DNA of 32,369 bases from Oscillospiraceae bacterium (GCA_902795095.1 CADBKB010000004.1:1-32369), one strand, 5' to 3'; positions 7,909 to 16,498 are shown, numbered from the stretch's first letter. Numbers and translations are program-made. The notes: generated by a model from the sequence alone, not told the origin.

Positions 7909-9069
7909 TTAAGAATTCTTCTTCTTGGACACGACGTCGAAGATAACGGCGCCCAGCAGGACGAGGCCCTTAACGACCTTCTGCCAGTTCATATCCACGC
8001 GCATGATGGACATGCCCATGTTCAGAACGCCCATCAGAAGAGCACCGACGATAACGCCGGGCACGGTGCCGATGCCGCCGTAAGCGGAGGCGCCGCCGAT
8101 GAAGCAGGAGCCGATGGCGTCCATCTCATAGCCTTCACCGGCCTGGGTGGTGGAGGAGACCATGCGGGCCACGACGAGCATGGAGGCCAGGGAGGCCAGG
8201 GTGCTCATGCTGGTGTAAGCCAGGAAGTAAACTCTGTTGGTGTTGATACCGGAGAGCTTCGCAGCCTTCTCATTACCGCCGACGGCATAGAAGTGACGGC
8301 CGATGGTGGTCTTCGAGGTGATGTAGGAATACAGGCCGATGACGATGGCGAGCCAGATAAGAACGGTGGGCAGGCCCTTGTACTTGCTCAGCTTGTACGC
8401 GAAGAACAGGATGACGGCCACGATGGCCACAGTCTTGATGATGTAGGCGGTGAAGGACTCGACGTTGTAGCCCTTCTTCTGGCGGTTGATGCGGGACATG
8501 AGGGTCAGTACGACGAACAGGACCGCAGCAACGATGCCGACGATGACGCAAAGGGTCTTAGCGAAGGAGCCGGTGCCGATGTAGCAGTCAGCGCCGCCGC
8601 CGAAAACCTTAACGAAGGTCTTGTTGAGGATGGGGATGGACTTGCCCTGGAGCACAACGTTGGACAGGCCGCGGAAGGCGAGCATGCCGGACAGGGTGGT
8701 GATGAAGGGCGGGACGCGGACGTAGGCAATCCAGAAGGCCTGCCAAGCACCGATGGCCATGCCGGTGATGAGCATGATCAGGGCGGCGGGAACGAGGGGC
8801 ATGCCTTTCTTCAGCAGAAGACCGCCGATGGCGCCGACGAAGCAGACGACGGAGCCGACGGAAAGGTCGATGTTACCGCCGGTCAGGATGCACAGCAGCA
8901 TGCCGGTGGCGAGCACGAACACGTAAGCGTTCTGAGCAATCAGGTTGGTGATGTTCTGCGGGAGCAGAAGCTTGCCCTTGGTGACAGCGGAGAAGATAAT
9001 AACGACCAAAATCAGCACCATGATCATGGCATACTTCTGAATCCAGTTGTTAACTTTCGAGTTTTTCAT
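7909..9069 (-). CDS. mmsB: Sugar ABC transporter permease, GguB/MmsB type
   Basis: Membrane channel of a high-affinity monosaccharide importer of the CUT2 class. It has 386 residues and about ten hydrophobic helices. The conserved CUT2 permease segment GMLLCILTGGNIDLSVGSV is at about residues 56-74, the cytoplasmic coupling region GRHFYAVGGNEKAAKLSGIN at about 270-290, and SCFIGGASAYGGIGTVPGV near 330. A middle extension rich in basic and hydrophobic residues (about 185-250) is characteristic of the GguB/MmsB group compared with shorter RbsC proteins. Start ATG 9069 has AAGGAG upstream. It is 16 bp downstream of the ATPase gene and works with it and with the ChvE-like binding protein. The symbol follows the family name for multiple-monosaccharide transporters; the exact sugar is unknown. 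Confidence 0.92.
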   Translation of the reverse strand: MKNSKVNNWIQKYAMIMVLILVVIIFSAVTKGKLLLPQNITNLIAQNAYVFVLATGMLLCILTGGNIDLSVGSVVCFVGAIGGLLLKKGMPLVPAALIMLITGMAIGAWQAFWIAYVRVPPFITTLSGMLAFRGLSNVVLQGKSIPILNKTFVKVFGGGADCYIGTGSFAKTLCVIVGIVAAVLFVVLTLMSRINRQKKGYNVESFTAYIIKTVAIVAVILFFAYKLSKYKGLPTVLIWLAIVIGLYSYITSKTTIGRHFYAVGGNEKAAKLSGINTNRVYFLAYTSMSTLASLASMLVVARMVSSTTQAGEGYEMDAIGSCFIGGASAYGGIGTVPGVIVGALLMGVLNMGMSIMRVDMNWQKVVKGLVLLGAVIFDVVSKKKNS

Positions 9070-9085
9070 TCTTCTTTACTCCTTA

Positions 9086-10627
9086 TCAATCGTTGCTGGA
9101 TTTGAGGATGGCGGCCATGATGCCTTCCTGCGTGGCCTCGCTGCCCTTGAACTCTCCGACGATCCGGCCTTCGTTCATGACGTAGATACGGTCGCTCATG
9201 CCGAGGATCTCGGGGAGCTCGGACGAGATCATAATGACGGACTTGCCTTCTGAAACCAGCGTATTAATGATATTATAAATTTCGTACTTCGCGCCGACGT
9301 CGATGCCGCGGGTGGGCTCGTCAAGGATCATGACGTCGGGACCTGCGTACATCCACTTGGCCAGCAGGACCTTCTGCTGGTTGCCGCCGGACAGGTTGCC
9401 GACCATCTGCTCGACGCTGGTGCACTTGGTGCGCAGCTTGTCGCGATACTCCTCAGCAACGGCATATTCCTTGTCGTTGTCGATGACGCCCATCTTGTTG
9501 GAAATGCCCTTAAGGTTGGCCAGCGTGGTATTGGCGCGGATCGCGTTGGACAGGATCAGGCCGTTGCCCTTGCGGTCCTCGGTGACATAAGCCAGGCCGT
9601 GCTCAATGGCGCTCTTGGTGGAGTGCATCTTGACTTCCTTGCCGTTGATAAATACCTGGCCGGTGATAGAGGAGCCATAGCTGTGGCCGAACAGACTCAT
9701 GGAGAGCTCGGTACGGCCTGCGCCCATCAGACCGGAGATACCAAGAACCTCGCCCTTGCGGACATAGAAAGAAACATCATCGACGATCTTCTTATCGGTG
9801 TAAACAGGGTGATAAACGGTCCAGTTCTTGACCTCCATGGCCACGTCGCCGATCTTCACATCATGACGCTTGGGGAAACGGTCGGACATTTCACGACCGA
9901 CCATGCCGCGGATGATGCGATCTTCGGAAATATCATCCACACCCTTGACCAGAGTCTCGATGGTGTGGCCGTCGCGGATAACGGTGATGTCGTCCGCAAC
10001 ATAAGAAACCTCATTGAGCTTATGAGAGATAATAATCGAGGTTAAGCCTTCGCCCTTCAGCCGGATCAGCAGATCCAGGAGCGCCCTGGAATCTTCTTCG
10101 TTCAGGGAGGAGGTGGGTTCATCCAGAATCAGCAGACGGGCGTTCTTGGACAGCGCCTTTGCGATCTCAACCAGCTGCTGCTTGCCGACGCCGATGTCCT
10201 TGATCTGAGTATGCGAAGACTCATTGAGGCCGACGATCTTCAGGTACTTGTCGGCCTGGACGTAGGTGTCGGTCCAGTCGATGGCAAAGGGCTTGCCGCG
10301 CTCGTTGCCCAGGTACATGTTCTCGCCGATGGTCATGTAGGGGACCAGAGCGAGCTCCTGGTGGATGATAACAATGCCTTTCGATTCGCTGTCGCGAATC
10401 TTGGAAAAGCGGCACTCCTCACCGTCATAAATAATGTCGCCGGTATAGGTGCCGTAGGGGTAGATGCCGCTGAGGACGTTCATCAGGGTCGACTTACCGG
10501 CGCCGTTTTCGCCGACCAGCGCATGAATACTGCCCTCTTTCACCTTCAGATTCACGTCGTCCAAAGCCTTGACGCCGGGAAACAGCTTGGTGATGTTTTT
10601 CATTTCAAGTAGGATCTTCTCAGACAA
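9086..10627 (-). CDS. mmsA: Sugar ABC transporter ATPase, two nucleotide-binding domains, GguA/MmsA type
   Basis: Energises the sugar importer at the cytoplasmic face. The 513 residues hold two ABC domains in tandem. The first has Walker [10 protein letters not shown] (about 39-47) and Walker [12 protein letters not shown] with the variant signature [15 protein letters not shown]. The second has the degenerate Walker [13 protein letters not shown] and signature [15 protein letters not shown], with [14 protein letters not shown], as usual for CUT2 ATPases. A longer reading frame opens at 10678, but GGAGG sits 7 nt before a TTG at 10627, so TTG is the likely start and residues before it are not homologous. 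The linker segment [14 protein letters not shown] is typical of the MmsA/GguA branch. It is transcribed between binding protein and permease. Confidence 0.93.
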   Translation of the reverse strand: MSEKILLEMKNITKLFPGVKALDDVNLKVKEGSIHALVGENGAGKSTLMNVLSGIYPYGTYTGDIIYDGEECRFSKIRDSESKGIVIIHQELALVPYMTIGENMYLGNERGKPFAIDWTDTYVQADKYLKIVGLNESSHTQIKDIGVGKQQLVEIAKALSKNARLLILDEPTSSLNEEDSRALLDLLIRLKGEGLTSIIISHKLNEVSYVADDITVIRDGHTIETLVKGVDDISEDRIIRGMVGREMSDRFPKRHDVKIGDVAMEVKNWTVYHPVYTDKKIVDDVSFYVRKGEVLGISGLMGAGRTELSMSLFGHSYGSSITGQVFINGKEVKMHSTKSAIEHGLAYVTEDRKGNGLILSNAIRANTTLANLKGISNKMGVIDNDKEYAVAEEYRDKLRTKCTSVEQMVGNLSGGNQQKVLLAKWMYAGPDVMILDEPTRGIDVGAKYEIYNIINTLVSEGKSVIMISSELPEILGMSDRIYVMNEGRIVGEFKGSEATQEGIMAAILKSSND

Positions 10628-10670
10628 ACGATCGCCTCCAGTGATCTTGTTTCTTTTCTCTTTTGAGAGG

Positions 10671-10696
10671 CCGAGCAAGCCCGAAGGCTTGCTCGG
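10671..10696 (-). promoter_or_regulatory. Stable stem-loop with TTCG tetraloop after the binding-protein gene
   Basis: Perfect 11-bp arms CCGAGCAAGCC and GGCTTGCTCGG enclose a tetraloop that reads C(TTCG)G on the transcript, an exceptionally stable RNA fold. It follows the binding-protein stop codon by 24 nt, has no T-run, and precedes the ATPase ribosome site. Such hairpins protect the upstream message and give binding protein in excess over ATPase and permease; here that is inferred. Confidence 0.85.
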
Positions 10697-10720
10697 CTAT
10701 AGGGTATGCTATGTGTGAAA

Positions 10721-11863
10721 TTAGTGGGCCAGATCAGCCTCGGTGTAGTAACCGGAGTCGATCAGGATCTCCTGGATGTTGTCCTTGGTGCAGACCTTGG
10801 GCTCGCACAGGAAGCTGGGGATGATGCCGGTGCCGTTGTCGTAGGTCTTGGTGTCGTTGATGGGGGGCTCGGTGCCCTTCATGATGGCGTCAATCATCTC
10901 GACGGTCTTGGCGGCGAGGTCGCGGGTGTCCTTGAAGACGGACATGGCCTGCTTGCCGTCCATCATGTTCATGGTGGAGACGATGTCGCAGTCCTGGCCG
11001 GTGATGATGGGATACACATCGTTGCTGTAGGAGGAAGCCAGAGCAGTGGCAACACCCTGAGCAGTGGAGTCGTTGGAAGCCAAGACAGCGTCGAGCTGCT
11101 TGTCGGCATAGTAGGTGGAGAGGATGTTCTCGAAGCGGTTCTGAGCATTCTCAGCGGACCAGCCTTCGGTAGCAACGTCCATCTTAGCGGTCTGGCCGGA
11201 CTGGCAAACCAGGACGCCGGAGTCGAGGTACTTCTGCAGGACGCTCATAGCGCCGTCATAGAAGAAGTTGATGTTGTTGTCGCCGGGGTCGCCGGTGATG
11301 AACTCGATGTTGTAGGTCTTGTCGCCAGCATTGGGCAGGTCGAGGGCCTTCTCGATGTACTCGCCCTGCATGACGCCAACGAGGTTGTTGTCGAAGGTGG
11401 CATAGTAGGTGACAGCGTCGGAGTTCATGATCAGGCGGTCATAAGCGATGACCTTGACGTCGGCTTCCTTAGCCTGAGCCAGAACGGTGCCCAGAGACTC
11501 GCCGTCGATGGCGGCGATAACCAGAACCTTCGCGCCGTTGGCGATCATGTTCTCGATCTGGGAAACCTGCATGGAGGTGTCGTTGGCAGCGTACTGCAGG
11601 TCGACTTCGTAGCCAGCCTCTTCAAGCAGCTTCTTCATGTTGTCGCCATCCTGGTTCCAACGCTGCAGATCCTTGGTGGGCATGGAGACGCCGATCAGGC
11701 CGCCCTTTTCGGGCTCGGGTTCGGGTTCGGGCTCAGCGGGGGTTTCGGGCTCGGCGGGGGTTTCGGGCTCGGCGGGAGCGGCGGGTTCCTCAGTCTTGGC
11801 AGCGCAAGCGACCAGAGCGAAAACCATAGCCAGAGCAAGCAGCAGAGCAATCAGTTTTTTCAT
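10721..11863 (-). CDS. chvE: Sugar-binding lipoprotein, ChvE-type component of the ABC importer
   Basis: Captures a monosaccharide outside the membrane and delivers it to the permease. The 380-residue precursor has a lipoprotein signal peptide ending in ALVAC with lipidated Cys20. A Pro/Glu-rich tether (residues about 23-52, containing two EPETPA units and EPEPEPEPE) follows, then a periplasmic-binding-protein fold of the ribose/galactose class. Segments such as IGVSMPTKDLQRWNQDG, SQIENMIANGAKVLVIAAIDG and ASNDSTAQGVATAL match the ChvE/multiple-monosaccharide group, known to bind galactose, arabinose, xylose, glucose or fucose. It is the first gene of the operon, 97 nt downstream of a strong promoter and followed by a stabilising stem-loop, which fits high expression. 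The symbol is by family, not by proven function. Confidence 0.92.
   Translation of the reverse strand: MKKLIALLLALAMVFALVACAAKTEEPAAPAEPETPAEPETPAEPEPEPEPEKGGLIGVSMPTKDLQRWNQDGDNMKKLLEEAGYEVDLQYAANDTSMQVSQIENMIANGAKVLVIAAIDGESLGTVLAQAKEADVKVIAYDRLIMNSDAVTYYATFDNNLVGVMQGEYIEKALDLPNAGDKTYNIEFITGDPGDNNINFFYDGAMSVLQKYLDSGVLVCQSGQTAKMDVATEGWSAENAQNRFENILSTYYADKQLDAVLASNDSTAQGVATALASSYSNDVYPIITGQDCDIVSTMNMMDGKQAMSVFKDTRDLAAKTVEMIDAIMKGTEPPINDTKTYDNGTGIIPSFLCEPKVCTKDNIQEILIDSGYYTEADLAH
11729..11776 (-). repeat. In-frame 18-bp tandem repeat encoding the lipoprotein linker
   Basis: The unit gggctc(a/g)gcgggggtttc occurs at 11729-11746 and 11747-11764 and begins a third time. It encodes the repeated Ala-Glu-Pro-Glu-Thr-Pro tether of the sugar-binding lipoprotein. 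Slippage here could change linker length without a frameshift. Confidence 0.85.
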
Positions 11864-12098
11864 TTGTTGGTCTCATCCTTTCAAAAAAGTATATATAGCA
11901 CGCGCTCTCACGCGTTACTACCGAATGGACGAAATATCGTCAAAAACAATACCAGATAAATTTTAATGAATGAAGGTATAAAAGTCAAGCAATTATTACA
12001 GAAATATATCAAGCAAAACTTTTTTGTGGATGTTCCACAGGTTCTTAAAGCTCTATTTGGTGATTTCAACGGTGGTATTCCGTGCTTTCCGGGGGGGC
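11864..12098. other. Intergenic region upstream of the sugar operon
   Basis: AT-rich, 235 bp, unlike the GC-rich genes around it. Besides the promoter at 11960-11988 it holds small symmetries that might be operators. ACGCG/CGCGT arms lie at 11900-11915 in the 5' untranslated region, GTGGA/TCCAC arms at 12026-12038, and the octamer TTGCTTGA occurs twice on the minus strand, once at the -35 element. No convincing CcpA site was seen. No terminator for the upstream lipoprotein gene is evident. Confidence 0.55.
11960..11988 (-). promoter_or_regulatory. Sigma-A type promoter of the sugar operon
   Basis: On the minus strand TTGACT (-35) and TAAAAT (-10) are separated by exactly 17 bp, each with five of six consensus bases. 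The start codon of the binding protein lies 97 nt downstream, leaving an untranslated leader of about 90 nt. Confidence 0.85.
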
Positions 12099-13316
12099 TC
12101 AGCCCGCGTCTTCCTCTGAATCGAGGATCGTGCCCTCCTCCTCCATGATGGGATCGGAATAGAGATCCGCAGCCTGGGAGATGATGATGTTTTCCTCATG
12201 CAGCGTGTAGCTGTAATTGGTCATTTCCTGCAGCAGGAAGGTGGTGAATGCGTCGCGGCACATGTCGTACCGGGCCTGGCTGCGCCAGAACACCTCGTCG
12301 CGCTGACCGATATAATAGAACAGGTAATCGCCGGACTGCATGACCCAGGTGCGGGTATCGCCGGCCTTCCGGGGCTCCCGGAAGACCCAGTCGTCGAAGA
12401 AGGAGAAATAGACCGTGCCGGGGGCCACGGCGTCCAGGTAATCCTGGGCGAAGCCCTTCTCGCTCCATTTCTCGCCGAAGGCCATGAAGCCCTCCTCGGA
12501 CTTATCCTCCCACATCTCCCAGTCCTCAAGCATCTCGTTGAAGGCCGTGTCGATGGACTCGTAGCTCTCCTCGGTCTGGTCCGCCGGCAGGATCATGAGA
12601 TAGCGCAGCTTCGCCATCTTCACATCCTCCTTGGTCACGCCGTTTTCGGCGTATTCCTCGGCGTGGTCGTCGTAGTATTTCTCCACCTCTTCGTCGGTGA
12701 AGGTGAAGCTCTTCTGCAGCGCGGCGGTGTACTCCTGCACCACGAAATGGTGCTCGAGGTAGTCGGTGTAGTTCTCCAGAGTGGCGCCGCCGCCGTAGTT
12801 GGCCTGGAGGTATTCCTCCACGGTCTCGAAGCCCATGGCCTGGGCGGTCTTGAGCAGCTCGTCGGGCAGATCCTCCAGCGTTTTCTGCGCCTCCTCCGAC
12901 AGCTCGAAGCCCTCGGCCTCCGCCAGATCGTTGAGGGTGCAGTACTGCTTGTAGGCCATCAGCGCGTCATTGATGAAGTAATCCTCCCAGGTGAGCTCCT
13001 CGGAATACATCTGCTCGTTCAGGGGCGTGTAGAGGTCAAGATAGTTCTTGGCGTCGGAGCCGTGATAATTGAGGAAGGAGGTGAAGCTGGCCCAGTAGAA
13101 ATAGGAAAAGCCCGCGCAGGTCAATGTGTGATTTCCGAATTGCGCGACGATTTTGTTCCAGTCTTCTTCGGTGACGTCGGTCACCGTCTCCGCTTCGGCT
13201 TCTGCTTCCGGGGCGGGCGCGGGTTCGGCGGGCGGCTTGGCGGCGCAGCCGGCAAGGATCGCCATACAAAGCACAAGGGCCAGGCAGGTTTTCAAAAGGT
13301 CTTCGAATCTACGCAT
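12099..13316 (-). CDS. Lipoprotein, SurA/PrsA-like in layout, function unknown
   Basis: A 405-residue precursor with a lipoprotein signal ending in AILAGC (lipidated Cys24) and a short Pro/Ala/Glu tether. The mature part is acidic and helical (for example TFTDEEVEKYYDDHAEEYAE around residue 210), with the spacing of a SurA or PrsA foldase: an N-terminal helical region, then a segment KMAKLRYLMILP resembling the start of a parvulin domain. I do not see the conserved HIL and GxxS parvulin core, so prolyl isomerase activity is doubtful. It would act as a chaperone-like lipoprotein on the outer face of the membrane. ATG 13316 has AAGGAG 8 nt upstream. It has its own promoter and may not belong with either neighbour. 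No close family recognised. Confidence 0.8.
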   Translation of the reverse strand: MRRFEDLLKTCLALVLCMAILAGCAAKPPAEPAPAPEAEAEAETVTDVTEEDWNKIVAQFGNHTLTCAGFSYFYWASFTSFLNYHGSDAKNYLDLYTPLNEQMYSEELTWEDYFINDALMAYKQYCTLNDLAEAEGFELSEEAQKTLEDLPDELLKTAQAMGFETVEEYLQANYGGGATLENYTDYLEHHFVVQEYTAALQKSFTFTDEEVEKYYDDHAEEYAENGVTKEDVKMAKLRYLMILPADQTEESYESIDTAFNEMLEDWEMWEDKSEEGFMAFGEKWSEKGFAQDYLDAVAPGTVYFSFFDDWVFREPRKAGDTRTWVMQSGDYLFYYIGQRDEVFWRSQARYDMCRDAFTTFLLQEMTNYSYTLHEENIIISQAADLYSDPIMEEEGTILDSEEDAG

Positions 13317-13364
13317 GAGGTTCTCTCCTTGATGCGCGGGAGGTCGTCCCTCAAGCGCACCCTT

Positions 13365-13393
13365 ATTTTATTCTCTTTTTTTCTGCATTTCAA
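13365..13393 (-). promoter_or_regulatory. Sigma-A type promoter of the lipoprotein gene
   Basis: TTGAAA (-35) and TAAAAT (-10) on the minus strand with a 17-bp spacer that carries a run of seven A residues. The start codon is 49 nt downstream of the -10 box. Confidence 0.8.
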
Positions 13394-13401
13394 GTGGCCC
13401 C

Positions 13402-13599
13402 GCGCCGACGGGCGCAAGGGCGGTTTTCCCGCTGAATCTTCCGATTTCGACGAAATTCAGGGAAAATCCCGGGGTTCGTGCCCCTGTCGGAGACAGTGAT
13501 CCGGCGCATGAAAACACGAGCCCCATTTGTTAATTTTCGTTTAACAATTCTTTGCGTTTTTGTGTTATTCCCCGCCGCCCGAAAAAAGCGGCGGGGAAT
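13402..13599. repeat. Cluster of inverted repeats between ileS and the lipoprotein gene
   Basis: Six separate symmetries fill this gap. They are GCGCC/GGCGC (13402-13415), an imperfect TTTTCC-CTGAAT / ATTCAG-GGAAAA pair (13424-13466), GGGG/CCCC (13471-13484), CTGTC/GACAG (13484-13496), TTGTTAA/TTAACAA (13527-13547) and a perfect 12-bp pair ATTCCCCGCCGC/GCGGCGGGGAAT (13567-13599). The last begins 7 nt after the ileS stop codon and probably ends ileS transcription, though no T-run follows it on the minus strand. Confidence 0.6.
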
Positions 13600-13606
13600 C
13601 AGCGTC

Positions 13607-16411
13607 TTACACTTCCAGCGAAGCGGGGTCGATGGCGGCCACGACGGCGGCGCAGCGGGGGCACAGGCCGTCTTCGCCGGGCTCGGTGGTGTGCATCCAG
13701 CAGCGGGGGCACTTGGTGCCGGGGGCGTTGCTGACCGCGATCTGCAGGCCGGGGAAATTGCCGCCCATGCCGGTGAGGGCGTCGGCGGGCGCCTCGCCCA
13801 GCTCCACGCCGGAGACGATGAGCAGCGCCTTGAGGTCCATGCCCTCCACGGCCTTCAGCACGGCCTCCGCCTGGCTGTCGGTCGCCTTCAGGGTGACCTC
13901 GGCCTCCAGGGCCTTGCCGATGCGCTTGTCGGCGCGGGCCAGCTCCAGGATGCCGTTGACGTCCTGGCGCAGGGCGATGGCGGTGCGCCAGGTCTCCATC
14001 TGATCCGCGTTCAGATGATAGGCGGTGAAGGGCGCGTCCATCTGGTTGAGCAGGATGTTGCGGGCGTCGTCCTGCGCTCTGTGGGGCATGGCCAGCCAGA
14101 TCTCGTTGCAGGTGAAGGCCAGGATCGGCGCGAAGAGCTTGGCCACGGCGCCGAGGGTCAGATACAGCACGGTCTGGGCGCTGCGGCGGCCCAGGGAATC
14201 GGCGGCGTCGCAGTACAGACGGTCCTTGATGATATCGAGGTAGAACGACGAGAGCACGTTCACGCAGTAGTCGTTGATGGCGTGGGACACAGCGAAGAAT
14301 TCATAGCCGTCATAGGCCTTCAGGCAGCGGGTGATCAGCTCGCCCAGCTTGGTCATGGCCCAGCGGTCCAGCTCCGGCATATCCTCCGGGCCGACGAGCT
14401 GCTCGGGATCGAAGTCCACCAGGTTGTCGAGCATGAACTTGGCGGTGTTGCGGAACTTGAGGTAGTTCTGGCTGAGCTGCTTGAAGATCTCGTCGGAGCA
14501 GCGCACGTCGGCGTGGTAGTCGGCGGAGCCGGCCCACAGGCGGAGCATGTCGGCGCCGTACTTATTGATGATCTCGGCGGGATCCATGCCGTTGCCCAGG
14601 CTCTTGTGCATGGCGCGGCCTTCGCCGTCCACGGTCCAGCCGTGGGTCACGCACTCACGGAAGGGCGCGCCGCGGCCCAGGGCGCCCACGCCGATGAGCA
14701 GGGAGCTCTGGAACCAGCCGCGATACTGGTCCGCGCCTTCGATATACATATCCGCGGGCCAGAAGCCCTGGTCGCGCTGCATGGCGGTGAAATGGGTGGC
14801 GCCGGAATCGAACCAGCCGTCGAGGGTATCGGTCTCCTTCTCGAAATGCTTGCCGCCGCAGTGCGGGCAGGCAAAGCCCTCGGGCACCAGGGCGTCGGAA
14901 TCCAGCTCGAACCAGGCGTTGGAGCCCTTCGCGGCAAACAGGTCGGAGATATGGGCGATGGTCTCGTCGGTGCAGATGGGCTTGCCGCACTCCTTGCAGT
15001 ACACCACGGGAATGGGAAGACCCCACCGGCGCTGACGGGAGATGCACCAGTCGGCGCGCTCGCGGATCATGGCGATCAGGCGGTCTCTGCCCCAGGCGGG
15101 GATCCAGCGGACCTCGTCGGCGGCCTTGACGGCATCCTCCTTAAAGGCGTCCACGGAGCAGAACCACTGCGGGGTGGCGCGGAAAATGATGGGGTTCTTG
15201 CAGCGCCAGCAGTGGGGATAGGAGTGGATGACCTCCTCCTTGGCGAACAGGGAGCCGTCGGCCTCCATGTCGGCCAGGATGATGGGGTTGGATTCCTCGG
15301 TCTCGAGGCCGGCATACTTGCCGGCGTAGTCGGTGTGCTTGCCCTGGTCGTCCACAGGCACCACCATCTTGATGCCGTAGCGGGTGCAGGTCACATAGTC
15401 CTCCGCGCCGAAGCCGGGAGCGGTGTGGACGCAGCCGGTGCCGGAATCCATGGTGACGTAGTCCGCCAGCAGCAGACGGGAGGTCTTGTCCAGGAAGGGA
15501 TGCTTTGCCAGCATGTTCTCGAAGAACGAGCCGGGATAGGTGGCGAGGATCTCATAGCTGTCGAAGCCGCCCACGCCCATGACCTTGTCCGCCAGCAGCT
15601 CGGCCATAATATAGATCTCGCCGTTGGGGGCCTGCACCAGGGCGTAGCTCTCCCGCGGGTTCAGGGCGATGGCCAGGTTGCCGGGCAGGGTCCAGATGGT
15701 GGTGGTCCAGATGACGAAGGACATTTTGGACAGATCGAAGCCTTCGAGCTTGCCCAGGTCGTCGTACATCGGGAACTTGACGTAGACCGTGGTACAGGGA
15801 TCGTCATGGTACTCGATCTCGGCCTCGGCCAGGGCGGTCTCGTCCTTGGGGCACCAGTACACGGGCTTGAGGCCCTTGTAGATATAGCCCTTCTTATACA
15901 TCATGCCGAAGATCTTGACCTCCTCGGCCTCGAAGCCCTTGTTCATGGTCTTGTAGGGATGGGCCCAGTCGGCCACCACGCCCATGCGGCGGAAGCCCGC
16001 CATCTGGCGGTCGATATAGTGCTGGGCAAACTCCTGGCAGGCGGAGCGGAAGTCGGCGATGCTCATGGCCTTGTGGTTGAGCTTGTTCTGCTTGATGATC
16101 GCCGATTCGATGGGCATGCCGTGGTTGTCCCAGCCGGGGATATAGGGGGTCCAGCGGCCGCGCATGGCGTACATGCGCACGATGAAGTCCTTCAGGGCCT
16201 TGTTCAGGGCGTGACCCATGTGGATGTCGCCGTTGGAGAACGGAGGGCCGTCATGCAGGGAGAACCGGGGCTTGCCCTCGTTCTTCTTGAGCATTTCGTT
16301 GTACAGGTCCATCTCGTCCCACTGGGCGAGCATCTCCGGCTCGCGCTTGGGCAGGCCGCCCCGCATCGGGAAGCCGGATTTGTGCATGTTCAGGGTCTTT
16401 TTGTATTCCAT
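13607..16411 (-). CDS. ileS: Isoleucine-tRNA ligase
   Basis: Charges tRNA-Ile with isoleucine in the cytoplasm. At 934 residues it has the size of the bacterial type enzyme. The class I signature is HMGH at 64-67 (DGPPFSNGDIHMGH). The editing domain follows (TTTIWTLPGNLAIAL near 236-250, later HTAPGFGAEDY). The second signature is MHKSLGN at 601-607, a variant of KMSKSLGN. A C-terminal zinc finger CPRCWMHTT...CPRC closes the protein. Expression is controlled by an Ile T-box just upstream. It is the last gene of the sepF-divIVA-ileS arrangement seen in Firmicutes. Between the T-box terminator and the start codon lies a palindromic AT-rich repeat of about 74 bp, so the ribosome site is squeezed into the last 25 nt (GGAGG at about 16420). 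Confidence 0.97.
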   Translation of the reverse strand: MEYKKTLNMHKSGFPMRGGLPKREPEMLAQWDEMDLYNEMLKKNEGKPRFSLHDGPPFSNGDIHMGHALNKALKDFIVRMYAMRGRWTPYIPGWDNHGMPIESAIIKQNKLNHKAMSIADFRSACQEFAQHYIDRQMAGFRRMGVVADWAHPYKTMNKGFEAEEVKIFGMMYKKGYIYKGLKPVYWCPKDETALAEAEIEYHDDPCTTVYVKFPMYDDLGKLEGFDLSKMSFVIWTTTIWTLPGNLAIALNPRESYALVQAPNGEIYIMAELLADKVMGVGGFDSYEILATYPGSFFENMLAKHPFLDKTSRLLLADYVTMDSGTGCVHTAPGFGAEDYVTCTRYGIKMVVPVDDQGKHTDYAGKYAGLETEESNPIILADMEADGSLFAKEEVIHSYPHCWRCKNPIIFRATPQWFCSVDAFKEDAVKAADEVRWIPAWGRDRLIAMIRERADWCISRQRRWGLPIPVVYCKECGKPICTDETIAHISDLFAAKGSNAWFELDSDALVPEGFACPHCGGKHFEKETDTLDGWFDSGATHFTAMQRDQGFWPADMYIEGADQYRGWFQSSLLIGVGALGRGAPFRECVTHGWTVDGEGRAMHKSLGNGMDPAEIINKYGADMLRLWAGSADYHADVRCSDEIFKQLSQNYLKFRNTAKFMLDNLVDFDPEQLVGPEDMPELDRWAMTKLGELITRCLKAYDGYEFFAVSHAINDYCVNVLSSFYLDIIKDRLYCDAADSLGRRSAQTVLYLTLGAVAKLFAPILAFTCNEIWLAMPHRAQDDARNILLNQMDAPFTAYHLNADQMETWRTAIALRQDVNGILELARADKRIGKALEAEVTLKATDSQAEAVLKAVEGMDLKALLIVSGVELGEAPADALTGMGGNFPGLQIAVSNAPGTKCPRCWMHTTEPGEDGLCPRCAAVVAAIDPASLEV

Positions 16412-16424
16412 AATATCCTCCAGA

Positions 16425-16498
16425 TTATTGAATTCAGAATTCAGAATTCAGAATTAAGAACATAGAACTCTGAATTCTTAATTCTTAATTCTGAATTG
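16425..16498. repeat. AT-rich palindromic repeat, copy A
   Basis: Built from the words GAATTC, CAGAATTC and TTAATTC, arranged so that the left half (CAGAATTCAGAATTAAGAA) is nearly the reverse complement of the right half (TTCTTAATTCTGAATTG). It lies between the ileS T-box terminator and the ileS start codon. A second copy with the same plan is at 21418-21493. Base composition is far from the GC-rich surroundings. Confidence 0.85.

Noticed and set aside
10628..10678. ATG start at 10678 for the sugar ATPase
   Set aside because: It would start inside the stem-loop, lacks a ribosome site and adds 17 residues not like the family; TTG 10627 has GGAGG at 7 nt.
12026..12038. GTGGA/TCCAC hairpin as terminator of the lipoprotein gene, or as DnaA-box-like origin signal
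   Set aside because: On the minus strand it is followed by A residues, not T, and no other origin features or dnaA/dnaN genes are present.
13478..16465. A 995-codon open frame on the plus strand opposite ileS
   Set aside because: It mirrors ileS codon by codon, is rich in Gly/Ala/His/Val as expected from the complement of GC-rich codons, has no ribosome site and no recognisable domain.
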